From Corynebacterium kefirresidentii (GTDB taxonomy: Bacteria > Actinomycetota > Actinomycetes > Mycobacteriales > Mycobacteriaceae), in NCBI GenBank assembly GCA_002154655.1, contig NGUZ01000007.1, positions 1 to 64,000 on the forward strand: a DNA stretch of 64,000 bases, read 5' to 3'. Every line of letters begins with the position of its first letter. The stretch's first letter is position 1. Shown piece after piece: positions 1-8,868 of this stretch. The notes under the pieces are model-generated. The model ran no database searches, was not told the DNA's origin, and saw only the letters and a list, made by a program, of their open reading frames with translations. The translations under genes and the position numbers were made by a program.

Positions 1-229
1 CCTACGGACACAGGATCCGTACAAATAGGGTGTCCACTAAACGAGGGTAACCTCACCCGGCAACCACATCGGCCAAGCCGGCACCTACACGCGTAAAACC
101 TCCTGGTTCCTCTACCGCGCAATCCTGCCCCAACTAGACGAAGACGTCGACTTAAGCCTCACCAGCCTGGCCAAAGACCTCGGCATCTGCTATTCCAAAC
201 TTCTCGGGTATATCCGCGCTCACTACCGG

Positions 230-1168
230 ATGCGCCAACTACCCCTTGTCACCGAAGTGCAAGGCCAGCACTGGATACTCGATCTGACCAAATTGCGCAT
301 CATCGACCGCGAACTATACCGCCTAGATAGCAACCCCGACCATCTCGAAGCTATCGACGCAGCACTCGCAGACTTCCTCACCCCCACCACACCGAATCAA
401 ACCGTGCCCACTGATGCTGACTTACGCCGGTTTATCCGCTCCTTTATCGACACCCACCTTTGCCCAGAAGACAAAGAAGAAAAACCCGAACCAACCCTTC
501 GCATTCACATCAATCCAGACCACACGACCACCCTGTCACTGACCTGCGACCGCGCCACAGCCACTATCATCGCCCGCCACATCGACGCCTACGTCAATAA
601 AGCGAAAACCACCGCAGCACAGGGACTTATCGACCTCATCTTGGAAGACACCCACACCAGCGTTGCTATCAACACCTTTACCACAAACCCAGAAACAAAC
701 AGCGTCTACATCCCAGGCGCTGGATGGATAAACATAGGCCACGCGCCCACAGACAACACCTTCATCCGCCGCCTGGTAGCCGACGAGGTTGATGGTTACA
801 CCCCAAATGTTGATATCCGCGCCTACACCCAAGGCAGAGACGCCACCTGCCGCTGGCCCGGCTGCACCATCCCCGCCACACAGTGCCAACTAGACCACCG
901 CATCGAATACCACCAAGGCGGACCCACCAGCCCAGACAACCTAGTAAACCTCTGCCAACACCACCACAACATCAAAACCGACCGCCGCGTCCACTACATC
1001 CTCGACCCCATCACCGGCACCATCGCCTGGCTCCACCGAGACGGCACCTACCAACTAGACCACGCCACCGGGCCCCTAGCCACACCCCAAACACACTGGA
1101 ACCACACCTGGGCACAATACCTCGCACTACAACAACAGAGAACAAAAAGAGGAACGGCAACAGATTAG
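230..1168 (+). CDS. HNH endonuclease-family protein, 5' end missing or broken
   Basis: The C-terminus has an HNH zinc-type nuclease module. It contains a CxxxxC pair (about C207 and C212), an LDH motif (about H223) and a CQHHH block (about C242-H246). This is the usual layout of the actinobacterial DUF222/13E12-repeat family. The coordinates given start at the first ATG, but this is probably not the real start. The same frame stays open up to about position 41 and encodes family-like protein there (SWFLYRAILPQ, GYIRAHYRMRQLPL). Two in-frame stops (26-28 and 38-40) and no ATG, GTG or TTG lie further upstream. The gene is therefore either frameshifted near the window edge or a decayed copy. The family resembles nucleases, but its substrate is unknown. 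Confidence 0.6.
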   Translation: MRQLPLVTEVQGQHWILDLTKLRIIDRELYRLDSNPDHLEAIDAALADFLTPTTPNQTVPTDADLRRFIRSFIDTHLCPEDKEEKPEPTLRIHINPDHTTTLSLTCDRATATIIARHIDAYVNKAKTTAAQGLIDLILEDTHTSVAINTFTTNPETNSVYIPGAGWINIGHAPTDNTFIRRLVADEVDGYTPNVDIRAYTQGRDATCRWPGCTIPATQCQLDHRIEYHQGGPTSPDNLVNLCQHHHNIKTDRRVHYILDPITGTIAWLHRDGTYQLDHATGPLATPQTHWNHTWAQYLALQQQRTKRGTATD

Positions 1169-1247
1169 GTTGATGGCAACCGGAGTACGGCTCCATGATT
1201 GATCTCGCCATGCCTTAGTGTGCCGTTTTCCTCCTCTGGGATGATGC

Positions 1248-1278
1248 TTGCCGTCGTTCATGGTAGCTAAACTATAAG
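1248..1278 (+). promoter_or_regulatory. Probable promoter of the ABC exporter operon
   Basis: A TTGCCG element (1248-1253) and a TATAAG element (1273-1278) are separated by 19 bp. They lie about 35 bp upstream of an ATG preceded by AAGGAG. The spacing is slightly long, so this is a motif-only prediction. Confidence 0.35.
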
Positions 1279-1312
1279 AGGTAATTTCCCATTTACAAGG
1301 AGAATTTGTCTC

Positions 1313-2041
1313 ATGACTGATGCTGCGGCTCGCGCCGTTGACTTGTTCAAGCAATACGGAAGCGACGACACAGCCGTTGTGGCCCTGGATCATGTATCCA
1401 TTGAATTCGGCAAGAACGAATTCACTGCGATCATGGGTCCATCGGGCTCCGGTAAGTCGACGCTAATGCACACGATGGCTGGTTTGGATTCCGCGACTTC
1501 CGGCTCGGCGTTTATCGGCGATACCGATATGTCGGCGCTCAACGACAAGGACATTACGACGCTGCGCCGTGATCGGCTGGGCTTTATCTTCCAGTCCTTT
1601 AACCTTGTTCCTACGCTGACTGCCGCGGAAAACATCACGTTGCCGACCGACATTGCGGGTAAGGACGTCGATAAGCAGTGGTTCGAAGAGGTAACTCGCC
1701 GTCTAGGCTTGGCAGAGCGCTTGGAGCACCGACCGGCTGAGCTATCAGGCGGCCAGCAGCAGCGCGTGGCCTGTGCCCGCGCGCTGGTTTCCCGTCCGGA
1801 AATTATCTTCGGCGATGAGCCAACCGGCAACCTGGACTCCAATTCTTCGGCCGAGGTGCTCGATATTTTGCGCACGGCAGTGGACAAGGATGACCAAACC
1901 GTGGTCATCGTGACGCACGATGCGAAGGCAGCGTCGTACGCGGACCGAGTGGTTTTCCTTGCTGACGGCAAGCTTGTCAACGAGTTGCACAATCCGACGA
2001 TGGAGGCCATTCACCAGGTAATGGCGGAGATTGAGGGCTAA
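1313..2041 (+). CDS. ABC transporter ATP-binding protein (MacB/LolD type)
   Basis: This is a 242-residue stand-alone nucleotide-binding subunit. It has a Walker A motif GPSGSGKST (residues 42-50), a signature LSGGQ (144-148), a Walker B ending IIFGDE (164-169) and an H-loop histidine (H202). The FIFQSFNLVP Q-loop and the GNLDS sequence after Walker B are typical of the MacB/LolD/FtsE group, which powers transporters with FtsX-like permeases. An AAGGAG ribosome site precedes the ATG. The stop codon is followed directly by the ATG of the permease, so the two are co-translated. The exported substrate cannot be deduced. Export of a peptide, lipid or drug, or mechanotransmission in the envelope, are all possible for this group. 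Confidence 0.9.
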   Translation: MTDAAARAVDLFKQYGSDDTAVVALDHVSIEFGKNEFTAIMGPSGSGKSTLMHTMAGLDSATSGSAFIGDTDMSALNDKDITTLRRDRLGFIFQSFNLVPTLTAAENITLPTDIAGKDVDKQWFEEVTRRLGLAERLEHRPAELSGGQQQRVACARALVSRPEIIFGDEPTGNLDSNSSAEVLDILRTAVDKDDQTVVIVTHDAKAASYADRVVFLADGKLVNELHNPTMEAIHQVMAEIEG

Positions 2042-4585
2042 ATGGCACGCGGAAATGCAATGCGCAGGGTGTCCCTGCGCAATATCGTGGCGCATAAGTT
2101 GCGCCTTGGGCTGACAATTCTCGCGGTGGTCTTGGGCACGGCGTTTATTGCCGGCTCGTTTATGTTCACCAATTCGCTGAAGTCTACTTTTGACTCCGCC
2201 GTGGATAATGAATTTCGTGGCGTGGATGCGGTGGTGAGCCAGAAGGACGACAATGGCGCGAAGCTGGATGAAAAGCTTCGCCAGAAGTTGGCCGATGATG
2301 AAGATGTCAAGAACATCAACATCGCGGATTCGGAGACCGTCGTCGCAGCCAATGAGAACTCGGAGGCCTATCAGACTCAGGGCGGTACGGCTAGCGTTGT
2401 CCCGTTCTATCCAGAGGATAAGGTCGTTGGTGGTGCCGATAAGCTGAAGGAGGGCGAGGAGCCGAGCGGTAAGGACGAAGTCCTTGTCAATTCCTCCGCG
2501 GCGGATAAATACGGAATCTCCGTGGGACAAAAGCTCATTGTGGTTCACCCCGATGAGCAGGATACGGTTACCGTTTCTGGTATCTCGGAGCCCGCCGTCG
2601 ACCAGGGCGATAGCATCGTGCTGAGCATGGCCGAGAAGGACTACCTGGAGCGCTACGGCGATCCGAGCCAGCTCAAGGTTTCTGCGGCCGAAGGCGTGGA
2701 TGCGAACGCCTTGGTGGATCACCTAAATGACAAATATGACGTCAAGGCGGAGTCGGGCGAGCGCCTGGCGGAGGAAACCTCTGAGATGATGTCCTCCGCC
2801 TTGAAGTTCATTAACTATTTCCTCATTGCATTCGGCTTGATTGCGCTGCTGGTGGGCACGTTTATCATCGCTAATACCTTCTCCATGATTGTCGCCCAGC
2901 GCACCAAGGAATTCGCACTTCTGCGTGCGCTGGGTGCTTCCCGCCGCCAGATTACGAACTCGGTGGTAGTGGAATCTGCCATCGTGGGACTTCTGGGTTC
3001 TATTGTTGGCGTCGTTGCCGGTATGGGCTTGGTGGCCATCATTAAGGCAGTAATGAGCGCGAAAGGAATGCCGTTCGACGGTGGCTTGGGCCTGAGCGTT
3101 TCGGCCATCGTGGTCCCGATTATTTTGGGCACCATCGTGACGGTCGTATCCGCGTGGGCCCCGGCACGGCGCGCAGGTCGCGTGCAGCCGGTTGAAGCGA
3201 TGCGCACCACCGAGTCTGCTTCTGCAACGTCCCTGAAGGTCCGCACGATTTTTGGTGCCATTATTTTGCTGGTTGGCATTGTTGCGGCGTTGGCAGGCGT
3301 GCTTTCCGACGGCGAGACGAACGTCCGCGCCGTCCTCGTCGGTGTGGGCGCGTTCGGGGTCATTGTCGGTTTCTTCTTGGCTGGCCCGGCCTTGTCGCTG
3401 CCTTTGGTACCGACAGTAGGCAAGGTAATCGGTGCGCCTTTCGGTGCTATCGGTTCTTTGGCGGCGACGAACTCTCGTCGCAATCCACGCCGCACGGCAG
3501 CTACTGCATTTGCCCTGACCCTAGGCGTGGCCTTGGTGACGGCTATTGGCATGCTTGGCGCGACGATGAAGTCCTCCGTGGCCGATACCGTGGAGCAGAA
3601 CATCACCTCCGATTATCTCCTTTCTGGCCCTAGCTCCGGTGAATTCCCAACACCGAAGGACACAGGTAAGCGTGCGGCTGAGGCTGAGGGCGTAGATAAG
3701 GCCATCACCATCGGTATGGCTCCGGTGACCGTTGATGGTCAGGCATCGATGGATTATGGTCCGCAATTCCAGCAGACCATGACTGCGGATGGTGATCCAT
3801 CGTCGATGATTGCTCTCGACATGGTCGAGGGCGATGCCAACTTGGATAAGGGATTCATTGCTACCGAAGACTTTGCCAAGGAACACGGCTGGAAGGTAGG
3901 AGAGACCTATAAGGTAGCTTCTGCGGAAAAGGACAAGAAGGCCGAGGCCAAATTGGTCGGCATCTTTAAGTCCACCGATGTGGTGCAGAATATGGTGCTC
4001 TCGCAGGAGGTAGCTGAAAAGGTTGCACCGGAGAAGTCCTTTACCGTCCAGATGGTGGGCGTCTTGGGCCAAGAAGGCTATGACAAGGAAGAACTGCGCC
4101 ATAACCTGGAGGATGCGGTCAAGGATCTGGTTGTGGTTCAGGTCAATTCCGGTGAGGAGTATGCGGGCCAAGCTGCAGGCTTTATTGACCAGATGCTCTC
4201 CATCCTTTATGGTCTGCTCGCCCTTGCCGTCATTATTGCGGTGTTGGGCATTGTCAATACCTTGACCTTGGGCGTAATCGAGCGCCGCCAGGAGATCGGT
4301 ATGTTGCGGGCTGTGGGCACACAACGCCGCCAGATCCGCACGATGATTACCCTGGAGTCCGTGCAGATCGCGCTCTTTGGCGCGGTGATGGGCATCCTCA
4401 TTGGGCTCGGCTTGGGCTGGTCCTTCATCAAGATCCTCGGCGATGAGGGACTAGACTCTGCGCAGATTCCGTGGGCGATGGTGCTCATTATGCTTGTGGG
4501 CTCGGCCCTCGTCGGCATTATCGCGGCAGTATGGCCGTCGCACCGCGCGGCGAAGACGCCGCCATTGGAAGCAATCGCCGACTAG
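2042..4585 (+). CDS. ABC transporter permease, FtsX/MacB-like, two FtsX domains
   Basis: This 847-residue membrane protein is the partner of the preceding ATPase. One transmembrane helix near residues 18-38 is followed by a large extracytoplasmic, lysine/aspartate-rich domain. A first FtsX core of three helices lies at about 255-370 and carries the LLRALGASRRQI coupling loop. A pair of central helices (about 400-450) follows, then a second extracytoplasmic domain. A second FtsX core at about 715-840 carries the matching loop MLRAVGTQRRQI. The protein ends in PPLEAIAD, as many such permeases do. The duplicated design is common in actinobacterial exporters whose substrate is unknown. A strong bidirectional terminator follows. 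Confidence 0.9.
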   Translation: MARGNAMRRVSLRNIVAHKLRLGLTILAVVLGTAFIAGSFMFTNSLKSTFDSAVDNEFRGVDAVVSQKDDNGAKLDEKLRQKLADDEDVKNINIADSETVVAANENSEAYQTQGGTASVVPFYPEDKVVGGADKLKEGEEPSGKDEVLVNSSAADKYGISVGQKLIVVHPDEQDTVTVSGISEPAVDQGDSIVLSMAEKDYLERYGDPSQLKVSAAEGVDANALVDHLNDKYDVKAESGERLAEETSEMMSSALKFINYFLIAFGLIALLVGTFIIANTFSMIVAQRTKEFALLRALGASRRQITNSVVVESAIVGLLGSIVGVVAGMGLVAIIKAVMSAKGMPFDGGLGLSVSAIVVPIILGTIVTVVSAWAPARRAGRVQPVEAMRTTESASATSLKVRTIFGAIILLVGIVAALAGVLSDGETNVRAVLVGVGAFGVIVGFFLAGPALSLPLVPTVGKVIGAPFGAIGSLAATNSRRNPRRTAATAFALTLGVALVTAIGMLGATMKSSVADTVEQNITSDYLLSGPSSGEFPTPKDTGKRAAEAEGVDKAITIGMAPVTVDGQASMDYGPQFQQTMTADGDPSSMIALDMVEGDANLDKGFIATEDFAKEHGWKVGETYKVASAEKDKKAEAKLVGIFKSTDVVQNMVLSQEVAEKVAPEKSFTVQMVGVLGQEGYDKEELRHNLEDAVKDLVVVQVNSGEEYAGQAAGFIDQMLSILYGLLALAVIIAVLGIVNTLTLGVIERRQEIGMLRAVGTQRRQIRTMITLESVQIALFGAVMGILIGLGLGWSFIKILGDEGLDSAQIPWAMVLIMLVGSALVGIIAAVWPSHRAAKTPPLEAIAD

Positions 4586-4596
4586 CTGCCTAGTCT

Positions 4597-4632
4597 AAGG
4601 CCTCCCCTCATCACACGTTGAGGGGAGGCCTT
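4597..4632. terminator. Bidirectional rho-independent terminator
   Basis: A perfect 14-bp inverted repeat (4597-4610 and 4619-4632) with an 8-base loop starts with AA and ends with TT. It lies between the convergent ABC permease gene and the lipid aminoacyltransferase gene and can serve both. Confidence 0.85.
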
Positions 4633-4639
4633 AATGCTT

Positions 4640-6949
4640 TTACGCGGCCATCCATGCCTTGACTGCCGATACCGCATCCTTGGTCTTCATATCGGGCAGG
4701 TAGGCGTGCATGGTGGCCAGCGCGATGGAAGGAAGCTTCAATTCATCGTGATAGCACAGGTACCACGGGTGCTCCTCGGGTTGAAATTTGCGCTTGCTGG
4801 CCGCGAGGGTGCGGAAGCCGTAGAGCGGTTCGACTTCTTCCCCAATGCGATTGAGGGCGACGTCGAGCCAGTTAGGCTCGTCAGGCTGTCCAGCCAATGG
4901 CGCACCGGACAAGGAGATCCAGGCAAGGCCTTCGGACTGGGCAATGAGCATAGCCTCTGAGATGAGGAGCTCAATTACTCCCTTAAAGCCGTGCTCGTTG
5001 CGGCGCATGACGTCGAGAACGTAGCCGGCAATAGCTCCGTTTTCGTATACCGGCATCCAACTGGTTACACCATGCAAAGTGCCATCGGCGGACTCAGCGA
5101 GCAAAAGCCGGGTGCCGGTCACCATCATTTCTTCTAAGCCGCCGAGGGTAAAGCCCATCTCGGGTAGGGCCTTGTCGGAAACCCAGTCCTCGCTGAGTGC
5201 GCTAATGCGGGCGGTAGAGGCAATATCTAGCTCCTCCCACGTGGTCCACCGAGTGCTAACGCCTTCCTTCTCGGCTTTGTTTCGGGACGTGCGCACATTT
5301 TGGAATTTCTTTCCTTTGAATTCCACGGATTCGCAGTTGAGGACTGCTTCTTCTGCAACTTGAAGGCGCTTGAGCTGCGGGTGAGCATCCGCGAACTGTG
5401 CGTTGACGGAATACCACGCCACGGCCCAGCCTTGCTCGGAGGCAAAGCGCTCGAATTCGGCGCTGATATCGTGGCCGACGGGGGCGCCCAGCGTAAGCGC
5501 GATGCCATTGGAGACACGGTAGGCCACATAGGAGTCACCGTGGAAGAAGTACCGGTTGGATTTCCACAGCGTCATGAAGGAAAGATGATCGCCGGTGCCG
5601 GATTCGAGCAGGTGGCGGGCCGAGTCGCGGTCGGATTCTTGTGCAGGATCAACGGGCCGAGAAAAGCCAAGGTAGAGCCGGACTGCCAGCAGGATCCAGA
5701 AGGCGTTTCCAACCCATAGGTAGATGAACCAGGAAAACATCGTTGCCGGCGCGACGTGGTGGGGAAGGATAAGCGCAACAACGGCCGGAACGAAGCGCAA
5801 GGGAGTCTCTGCGAGGATGTCGGAAAGATTCGCTGGGGGAACGGTGTTGTGCAACGAGGCCGTAAGGATCCACAAGCCCGCGCCGAGGGTAGAGGCAAGG
5901 ATAGCGAAGACAATAGTGCGGGTGAAAAATGCGCGGTTTTCGCGGATCCGGAAGAGCGAACGATTGATAAGCAGCATGAACAGTGCCAAGAGCCAGGGCA
6001 GGATGACGAGCACGAGGTTGGGCAGGAGGTAGCTCAGGCGGGCATCGTCCCAAAGCTGGTAGGTCAGCAATGCGATGGCCAGTACTTGGGTGATAACCGC
6101 CATCCACCAAGCGAGCACGCGGCCCCGCATGAGAGCAAAACACACCACCAGCTGGATGATAAACGGCATGATATTGGCTACCAAGGCGCCGATGCCTTGG
6201 GCACGGGCGAGATCGACTGCGGCGGTACAGCTGGTAGAAGTTAGCGAATCTGCGCAGACTTGAGTGGCCTCCAGAGCCGAAAGGTGTGGTGCCCACAGGA
6301 GCTGTGTGATTTGGGAGAACGGACCTTCGGCCATGGGGTCGAGTGCCACGAAGGCGGGGCCAATGGCTACGCAGGCGATACCGACGGCGAGGAGCACGCG
6401 ACGCTCCCTGATGGAAGGCGGCGCGGATTCGGGCTTAAAGAGCAATTGGCCAGCCGTAATAGAAAGCGTGGCGGCGACGATGCCGAGAACATCTGACATG
6501 GTGCCGGAGTAGAGCACAAAAGTGGCGGTAAGCACGATAAGCGAAACGCGCAGTCGGCGGCGCCAGAGGCGGGGGAGTAAAGCCGAAGCAAAACCAGCGG
6601 CACCGGCGATAAAGCCGATAGGGGTGAGGAAGGTATCGCTCAATAAGTCATTGCCCCATCGATTTAGGCCTACGGTCTCAATGCCGCGGGCGAGCACGAT
6701 GGACAGCGGGACGCTGATGAGCTGGGAGACAACTCCTACCGCCAATGTGCGCAAGGAACCTAAGCGCCATTCAGCGGGAACGAGCCAGAGCACGATGAGC
6801 ACGGACAAGATAATGGCGCCACCGGGGTGCGCGGTGGTCAGCGCCAGCCAGTGGGAGGTGGGGAAGTCCACTAGGTGAAGCGCCCACATAATGACTAAGA
6901 CGGCTAGGGAAACGGGAAACCTGGTCAGGATGGTTTTAAGAACGGACAT
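4640..6949 (-). CDS. Aminoacyl-lipid synthase (MprF/aaPGS family), probable alanyl-diacylglycerol/phosphatidylglycerol synthase
   Basis: The roughly 769-residue protein has an N-terminal half of many hydrophobic helices (about residues 10-420). Its C-terminal DUF2156/GNAT-like catalytic domain (about 445-760) includes LTLGAPVG, WAVAWYSV and a SLSGAPLAG segment. MprF-type enzymes transfer an amino acid from aminoacyl-tRNA to membrane lipids. In C. glutamicum a homologue makes alanyl-diacylglycerol, and also alanyl-phosphatidylglycerol when it acts with an esterase encoded just upstream. The same arrangement is present here: the esterase gene precedes it and overlaps its start by 14 bp. I placed the start at the MSVLKT methionine; an alternative in-frame start is at 6967. 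The alanine specificity is inferred from this gene pair, not read from residues. Confidence 0.85.
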   Translation of the reverse strand: MSVLKTILTRFPVSLAVLVIMWALHLVDFPTSHWLALTTAHPGGAIILSVLIVLWLVPAEWRLGSLRTLAVGVVSQLISVPLSIVLARGIETVGLNRWGNDLLSDTFLTPIGFIAGAAGFASALLPRLWRRRLRVSLIVLTATFVLYSGTMSDVLGIVAATLSITAGQLLFKPESAPPSIRERRVLLAVGIACVAIGPAFVALDPMAEGPFSQITQLLWAPHLSALEATQVCADSLTSTSCTAAVDLARAQGIGALVANIMPFIIQLVVCFALMRGRVLAWWMAVITQVLAIALLTYQLWDDARLSYLLPNLVLVILPWLLALFMLLINRSLFRIRENRAFFTRTIVFAILASTLGAGLWILTASLHNTVPPANLSDILAETPLRFVPAVVALILPHHVAPATMFSWFIYLWVGNAFWILLAVRLYLGFSRPVDPAQESDRDSARHLLESGTGDHLSFMTLWKSNRYFFHGDSYVAYRVSNGIALTLGAPVGHDISAEFERFASEQGWAVAWYSVNAQFADAHPQLKRLQVAEEAVLNCESVEFKGKKFQNVRTSRNKAEKEGVSTRWTTWEELDIASTARISALSEDWVSDKALPEMGFTLGGLEEMMVTGTRLLLAESADGTLHGVTSWMPVYENGAIAGYVLDVMRRNEHGFKGVIELLISEAMLIAQSEGLAWISLSGAPLAGQPDEPNWLDVALNRIGEEVEPLYGFRTLAASKRKFQPEEHPWYLCYHDELKLPSIALATMHAYLPDMKTKDAVSAVKAWMAA

Positions 6950-8138
6950 CGTGGGCTCCAATTCCATCGAAGGGATCCTTGATAGCGGTCATTCCACCGC
7001 GGCTAGCGGCCCAAGCGAAAGATTCGCGCAGGGCTGGGCGCCACACCTGAAAGGAGTGGCCGCCGGGTCGGGTGCCAAAGTAGGTTTTCATGCCGGCAGC
7101 GCGGGCGGCATCGGAAAGCGAGCGCAAAGCATTGACCGAAGCAGTGTCCTTATCGCCAGCGATGAAGATGGCCTGGGTAGAGAAGTGCTTGTGGGCGAGC
7201 AGGTGGGCGGGGTCTTGGTCATTGAAGGCGGATTCGTCCCCGGCGAAGAATTTCTTCACCGTCGCCGCGTGGTTGCCAATGGTGGGCTCAGCCTCGCCGG
7301 AAATGTCGATGATGGAACCATAGGCTTCGGGGCGGTTGGTGGCGATCTGTAGGGAGCAGGTGCCGCCGTAGCTTAATCCGCCCACCGTCCAGGTGCGCTG
7401 ATCCGGGTTAACTTTGAATTTTTGTTTAATGGCCTGTGGTACGTCCTGGCTGAGGTAGGTCATTACCTTAGCCTGGGAGCTATCGGCGCAAATGGGGTTG
7501 GCGGTTTCAGAGCCGGTGGCGTCCACAGCTATGACGATGGGGCTGTGGCCCCCGTTAGCCGCCTGGAATTGGTCTGCAGTTTCGGCCGCCTCGCCCGAAC
7601 CGAACCACTGATCTGGGCCGCCCGGGTTGCCGTGCAGGAGCACGATGACAGGCAAGGTGTGGTCCGTCCAGTATGCCGGCGGAATATACGCCGTGGCTTG
7701 CCGAGCGGCGAAATGGGAGGTGGTGCCGGGAAGATCCACATGGACGATGGCTGCACCAGACTTGGTGTGGGAAAACTCTTCGTAGCTCATTTCCTTTGCC
7801 ACAGGGCGCGGGTCAAGGGACGCAATATCTGGATAGGTTTGGTATTCCATGTTGACGATGCCGACCGTGGCCAAAAGGGAAAAGATTCCGACGGTGACCG
7901 TGACAATCTTAGGTTTGCGTACCAGCGCCGCCACGGGGACGAAGGCGGCGAGGAAGATGTACCACGGTACTTGCCAGTGACGGAGTAGGAACCAAGCAAT
8001 AATGCACAGCAAGGCGGCGATGACCAGTGGCCACACCTTGCGTTGGAGGAGAATGATGATGGCCGCAATCGCGAGGATGGCGTAAAAGATCACGCCATTG
8101 ATGGGATCCGCCAAAGGCAGATTCAAAAGGAAACTCAC
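6936..8138 (-). CDS. Membrane-anchored alpha/beta-hydrolase esterase, partner of the aminoacyl-lipid synthase
   Basis: This 400-residue protein has three or four N-terminal transmembrane helices (about residues 10-95). An extracytoplasmic putative-esterase domain (esterase D/antigen 85-like) follows. It shows an oxyanion segment LLHGNPGG (167-174), the nucleophile elbow GGLSYGG with Ser256, and a late histidine in RPGGHSFQVW. It is the first gene of a two-gene operon and overlaps the synthase by 14 bp. In C. glutamicum the equivalent esterase is needed, together with the synthase, for alanyl-phosphatidylglycerol. A role in moving or trimming alanyl groups on lipids at the outer face of the membrane is therefore likely. 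A mycolyltransferase-like role is the main alternative. Confidence 0.85.
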   Translation of the reverse strand: MSFLLNLPLADPINGVIFYAILAIAAIIILLQRKVWPLVIAALLCIIAWFLLRHWQVPWYIFLAAFVPVAALVRKPKIVTVTVGIFSLLATVGIVNMEYQTYPDIASLDPRPVAKEMSYEEFSHTKSGAAIVHVDLPGTTSHFAARQATAYIPPAYWTDHTLPVIVLLHGNPGGPDQWFGSGEAAETADQFQAANGGHSPIVIAVDATGSETANPICADSSQAKVMTYLSQDVPQAIKQKFKVNPDQRTWTVGGLSYGGTCSLQIATNRPEAYGSIIDISGEAEPTIGNHAATVKKFFAGDESAFNDQDPAHLLAHKHFSTQAIFIAGDKDTASVNALRSLSDAARAAGMKTYFGTRPGGHSFQVWRPALRESFAWAASRGGMTAIKDPFDGIGAHDVRS

Positions 8139-8199
8139 GCGAAAAATATTAGGCTCGAGCGGACCAAAAGTAACTGCTAGTTGGCTGGGAGTTTGCCGC

Positions 8200-8559
8200 T
8201 TAAATCCCGTGATAAATGCGGGCCGCCCAGATGGTGCCGCGCCAAGCTAATACGATGCCGAGCCCGATGGTCCAGAAGAGATACTTGCTAAGCCGCCACC
8301 ATTGCCTGCGTTTGATCATTTCTCCTAGTTCCTTGGCTAGCGTGGACCAGGTGGACAGGCCACCTGCAAGGCCGAGGGCGAGGAAGGGGTGGATGAGGGG
8401 GGCGTCGGCAAGCTGGGCGAAACCATAAGCCAGGCCGAGGGTGAGGGAACCCAAAATATTCGCCACGAAGGTGCAGTAGGGGGCGGGTAAAAGCCGGGTA
8501 AAACCATAGCGGAGGCTGCCGCCTATGAAGCCGCCGAGAAGGACGCAAAGAAGATTCAT
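8200..8559 (-). CDS. crcB: Fluoride channel subunit CrcB/Fluc (second of pair)
   Basis: The 119-residue, four-helix protein has the Fluc signatures GGFIGGSLRYGF near the N-terminus, FVANILGSLTLG (the conserved Asn of helix 2) and GLAGGLSTWSTLAKE, where the helix-3 break normally reads GGxTTFST. Fluc proteins form dual-topology dimers that let fluoride leave the cell. Two different subunits in tandem usually form a heterodimer of opposite orientation. The start overlaps the preceding crcB gene by 4 bp, so translation is coupled. Confidence 0.92.
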   Translation of the reverse strand: MNLLCVLLGGFIGGSLRYGFTRLLPAPYCTFVANILGSLTLGLAYGFAQLADAPLIHPFLALGLAGGLSTWSTLAKELGEMIKRRQWWRLSKYLFWTIGLGIVLAWRGTIWAARIYHGI

Positions 8560-8858
8560 CGCAGCTTGTCACCCGCCAGGTAGCCGCCCACGCAGCCGAC
8601 GATGGTGGCTAGGACATAAGCCAGAGCGATGGTCCAGTGCGCCTCGGAGGTGAGGAAAGCGAAGGTAGCGAAGCTAGTAAAACCGCCCAGCACGCCCGTG
8701 CCCCAGAATGGGCCGGGGCGGAAGTAACCCATCAGCGCGCTGCCAAGGATATTGATGATGAGCAGCGGGATCATGCCGCCGCCGAGTGCTACGGAAAGCA
8801 AGTATCTGGCAGCCGCACCGAGCGCGGCGCCAGCACCCACGACGAGGAATTGAGGCAT
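8556..8858 (-). CDS. crcB: Fluoride channel subunit CrcB/Fluc (first of pair)
   Basis: This short, 100-residue Fluc subunit carries GAGAALGAAARYLL, LIINILGSALMGYF and GGFTSFATFAFLT, matching the three family signatures. It is about 20 residues shorter than its partner and probably forms the opposite-topology half of the heterodimer. It begins 10 bp after the end of the symporter gene, so the three may be one transcript. No fluoride riboswitch could be recognised immediately upstream. Confidence 0.9.
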   Translation of the reverse strand: MPQFLVVGAGAALGAAARYLLSVALGGGMIPLLIINILGSALMGYFRPGPFWGTGVLGGFTSFATFAFLTSEAHWTIALAYVLATIVGCVGGYLAGDKLR

Positions 8859-8868
8859 GCGGCCTATG

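Noticed and set aside
1745..2722. Minus-strand open frame (325 codons) opposite the ABC genes
   Set aside because: It spans two genuine genes on the other strand and has His/Arg-rich low-complexity composition typical of antisense frames.
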